Notes under the pieces: generated by a model
Seen by the model: the letters and a program-made list of their open reading frames with translations, nothing else
Databases searched by the model: none
Told to the model about the DNA's origin: nothing
Assembly: GCF_014692515.1 (NCBI RefSeq)
Contig: NZ_JACOIK010000017.1
Coordinates: 1-64,000, forward strand
Direction: 5' to 3'
DNA from: Sphingobacterium micropteri
Lineage (GTDB): Bacteria; Bacteroidota; Bacteroidia; Sphingobacteriales; Sphingobacteriaceae
Length of the DNA stretch: 64,000 nucleotides
Shown here: in pieces, positions 62,548-64,000 of the stretch
Layout of the letters: every line of letters starts with the position of its first letter
How positions within the stretch are numbered: the stretch's first letter is position 1
Program-made: the position numbers and the translations under genes

Positions 62548-64000
62548 GTGAAAGAATACAAACATGTAAACTATCTATGGGACGAACAAAAAGCAAAATC
62601 ACTAGAAGGTGATGAAGTCGCTTTATTGTTATATCGCTCCAATTTGTTGGGGTCAGATTTGCGCATTACAAATTATGGCGGTGGAAATACATCGTGTAAA
62701 TCAATTGATAAAGATCCATTGACGGGTGAAGAGGTGGAAGTAATGTGGATCAAAGGATCTGGTGGTGATATCGGTACATTGAAGAAGTCCGGATTGGCGG
62801 CGTTATATGTAGAGCGCCTGCGCAACTTGGAGAATGTATACCGTGGTATTGAACACGAAGATGAAATGGTGGAATTGTTCAACCACTGTATCTTTGATTT
62901 GGCCTCAAAAGCACCGTCGATTGATACACCATTGCATGGTTTCCTCCCTTTCAAACATATTGACCACTTGCATCCAGATGCTGCTATTGCGATTGCGGCA
63001 GCGAAAGATGGAAAGAAAATTACACAAGAGCTTTTTAACGGTACGATCGGATGGGTGGAATGGCAGAAGCCAGGATTTGATCTTGGATTGCAATTGCGAG
63101 CTTGCTTGGAAGAAAACCCACGTATTCGTGGAATTATGTTGGGGTCGCATGGGCTATTTACATGGGGAGATACGGCCTATGAAAGCTATGTAAACTCCTT
63201 AGACGTTATCGAAACCTGCGCGGAATATTTGGCACAAAACTATGGTAAGACAAGACCTGTATTTGGTGGTCAAAAAGTAGAGAGCCTACCGGCTGATGCA
63301 CGGAAGGAACAAGCAGCTGCGCTAGCCCCTATTTTGAGAGGTTTCTGTTCGAGCGAACGCCACATGATCGGTCATTTTACGGATGATGAAAAAGTACTTG
63401 AATATATCAATTCAAGTGATTTGGAGCGTTTAGCTCCGTTAGGAACGAGCTGTCCAGATCACTTCTTGCGGACAAAAATCCAACCCCTTATCCTAAACTT
63501 GGATAAAGGTGCAGATTTGAGCGATGTAGAAGCTGTGAAGGCGCAATTAGAGCCTCTTTTCGAAGACTACCGGGCGATGTACACGGAATATTACGAGACT
63601 TGTAAACACCCAAATAGTCCGGCTATTCGCGATCGGAATCCAGTTATTATCCTGTATCCAGGTGTAGGTATGTTTGCCTTTGCGAAAGATAAGCAAACGG
63701 CGCGGGTAGCAGCGGAATTTTATATCAACGCGATCAATGTGATGAAAGGGGCTGAGGCTGTCAGTGAATATACGTCATTGCCCAGACAAGAAGCGTTTAA
63801 TATCGAGTATTGGTTATTAGAAGAAGCGAAGCTTCAGCGTATGCCAAAACCAAAAGCATTATCCGGCAAAATTGCATTAGTGACAGGAAGTGCCGGGGGA
63901 ATTGGTAAAGCGATAGCGAAGAAATTTGCGCAGGAAGGTGCTGTTGTATTGTTGAACGACTTGAACGCCGAACGTCTTGCGGGTGCGGAACAAGAATTTA
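62548..64000 (+). CDS. Bifunctional rhamnulose-1-phosphate aldolase/lactaldehyde dehydrogenase (partial)
   Basis: A GTG at 62548 opens a frame that runs out of the window. The first part is a class II aldolase domain: DLRITNYGGGNTSCK with the phosphate-binding Gly/Ser, TPLHGFLPFKHIDHLHPDA with zinc-ligand His residues, and IMLGSHGLFTW. Near 63865 a short-chain dehydrogenase begins with ALVTGSAGGIGKAIAKKFA. This two-domain form is the RhaEW/RhaD-type enzyme that cleaves rhamnulose 1-phosphate to dihydroxyacetone phosphate and L-lactaldehyde and oxidises the latter. Rhamnose isomerase and kinase genes would be expected just outside the window. Confidence 0.88.
   Translation, partial: MKEYKHVNYLWDEQKAKSLEGDEVALLLYRSNLLGSDLRITNYGGGNTSCKSIDKDPLTGEEVEVMWIKGSGGDIGTLKKSGLAALYVERLRNLENVYRGIEHEDEMVELFNHCIFDLASKAPSIDTPLHGFLPFKHIDHLHPDAAIAIAAAKDGKKITQELFNGTIGWVEWQKPGFDLGLQLRACLEENPRIRGIMLGSHGLFTWGDTAYESYVNSLDVIETCAEYLAQNYGKTRPVFGGQKVESLPADARKEQAAALAPILRGFCSSERHMIGHFTDDEKVLEYINSSDLERLAPLGTSCPDHFLRTKIQPLILNLDKGADLSDVEAVKAQLEPLFEDYRAMYTEYYETCKHPNSPAIRDRNPVIILYPGVGMFAFAKDKQTARVAAEFYINAINVMKGAEAVSEYTSLPRQEAFNIEYWLLEEAKLQRMPKPKALSGKIALVTGSAGGIGKAIAKKFAQEGAVVLLNDLNAERLAGAEQEF

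Overview
The window reads as a chromosome segment of a plant-polysaccharide-degrading Bacteroidota, probably a Sphingobacteriaceae member such as Sphingobacterium or Pedobacter. The signs are many lipoprotein and type I signal peptides on glycoside hydrolases (GH78, GH106, GH127, GH105, GH2), a leftover SusD C-terminus, a FucP-type permease, RhaT, rhs cassettes and a TAnnTTTG-like promoter element. No rRNA or tRNA gene was found.

Layout. 0-3.5 kb: an IS3-type orfA edge, a broken transglutaminase-like gene, a lipoprotein, a gene-poor stretch and an AAA/DUF4143 ATPase. 3.6-18.1 kb: a DeoR-regulated operon with a FucI-like isomerase, a split transketolase, a ribose-type sugar ABC importer with DUF2291, an FGGY kinase, an Asp/Glu-racemase-like protein, a BASS-type transporter, a RuBisCO-like protein (RLP) and a DUF1537 acid-sugar kinase. 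This set resembles described D-apiose and D-apionate catabolism. 18.2-31.1 kb: a secreted degradation operon (GH78, beta-propeller, GH2, beta-helix fused to a rhamnose-mutarotase domain, Gfo/Idh, sodium symporter, GH105), closed by a terminator. 31.2-38.7 kb: a compact operon with two solute-binding-fold proteins that lack signal peptides, two CaiB/BaiF CoA-transferases, Gfo/Idh, MaoC and a FucP-like permease. I know of no described pathway for this set, and it is the best candidate for a new metabolic system.

38.7-46.3 kb: accessory DNA with a degenerate ~21-bp repeat array, a VapBC-like pair, two rhs tips with toxin and immunity genes (one frameshifted in both), and an IS110 element inserted in rhs. 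The IS110 leader folds like a bridge RNA, and its guide segments match the site the element occupies and its own ends. 46.3-64 kb: a second hydrolase run (GH78-like, LacZ-type GH2, GH106, GH127, SGNH esterase, DUF5703), then RhaT and the start of a bifunctional rhamnulose-phosphate aldolase/lactaldehyde dehydrogenase.

Together the genes point to pectin or other rhamnose- and apiose-bearing glycans: debranching outside the cytoplasm, uptake of rhamnose, apiose and uronate-like products, and entry into central metabolism. Rhamnogalacturonan II is an attractive substrate, but that is inference. No complete SusC/SusD pair is present in the window.
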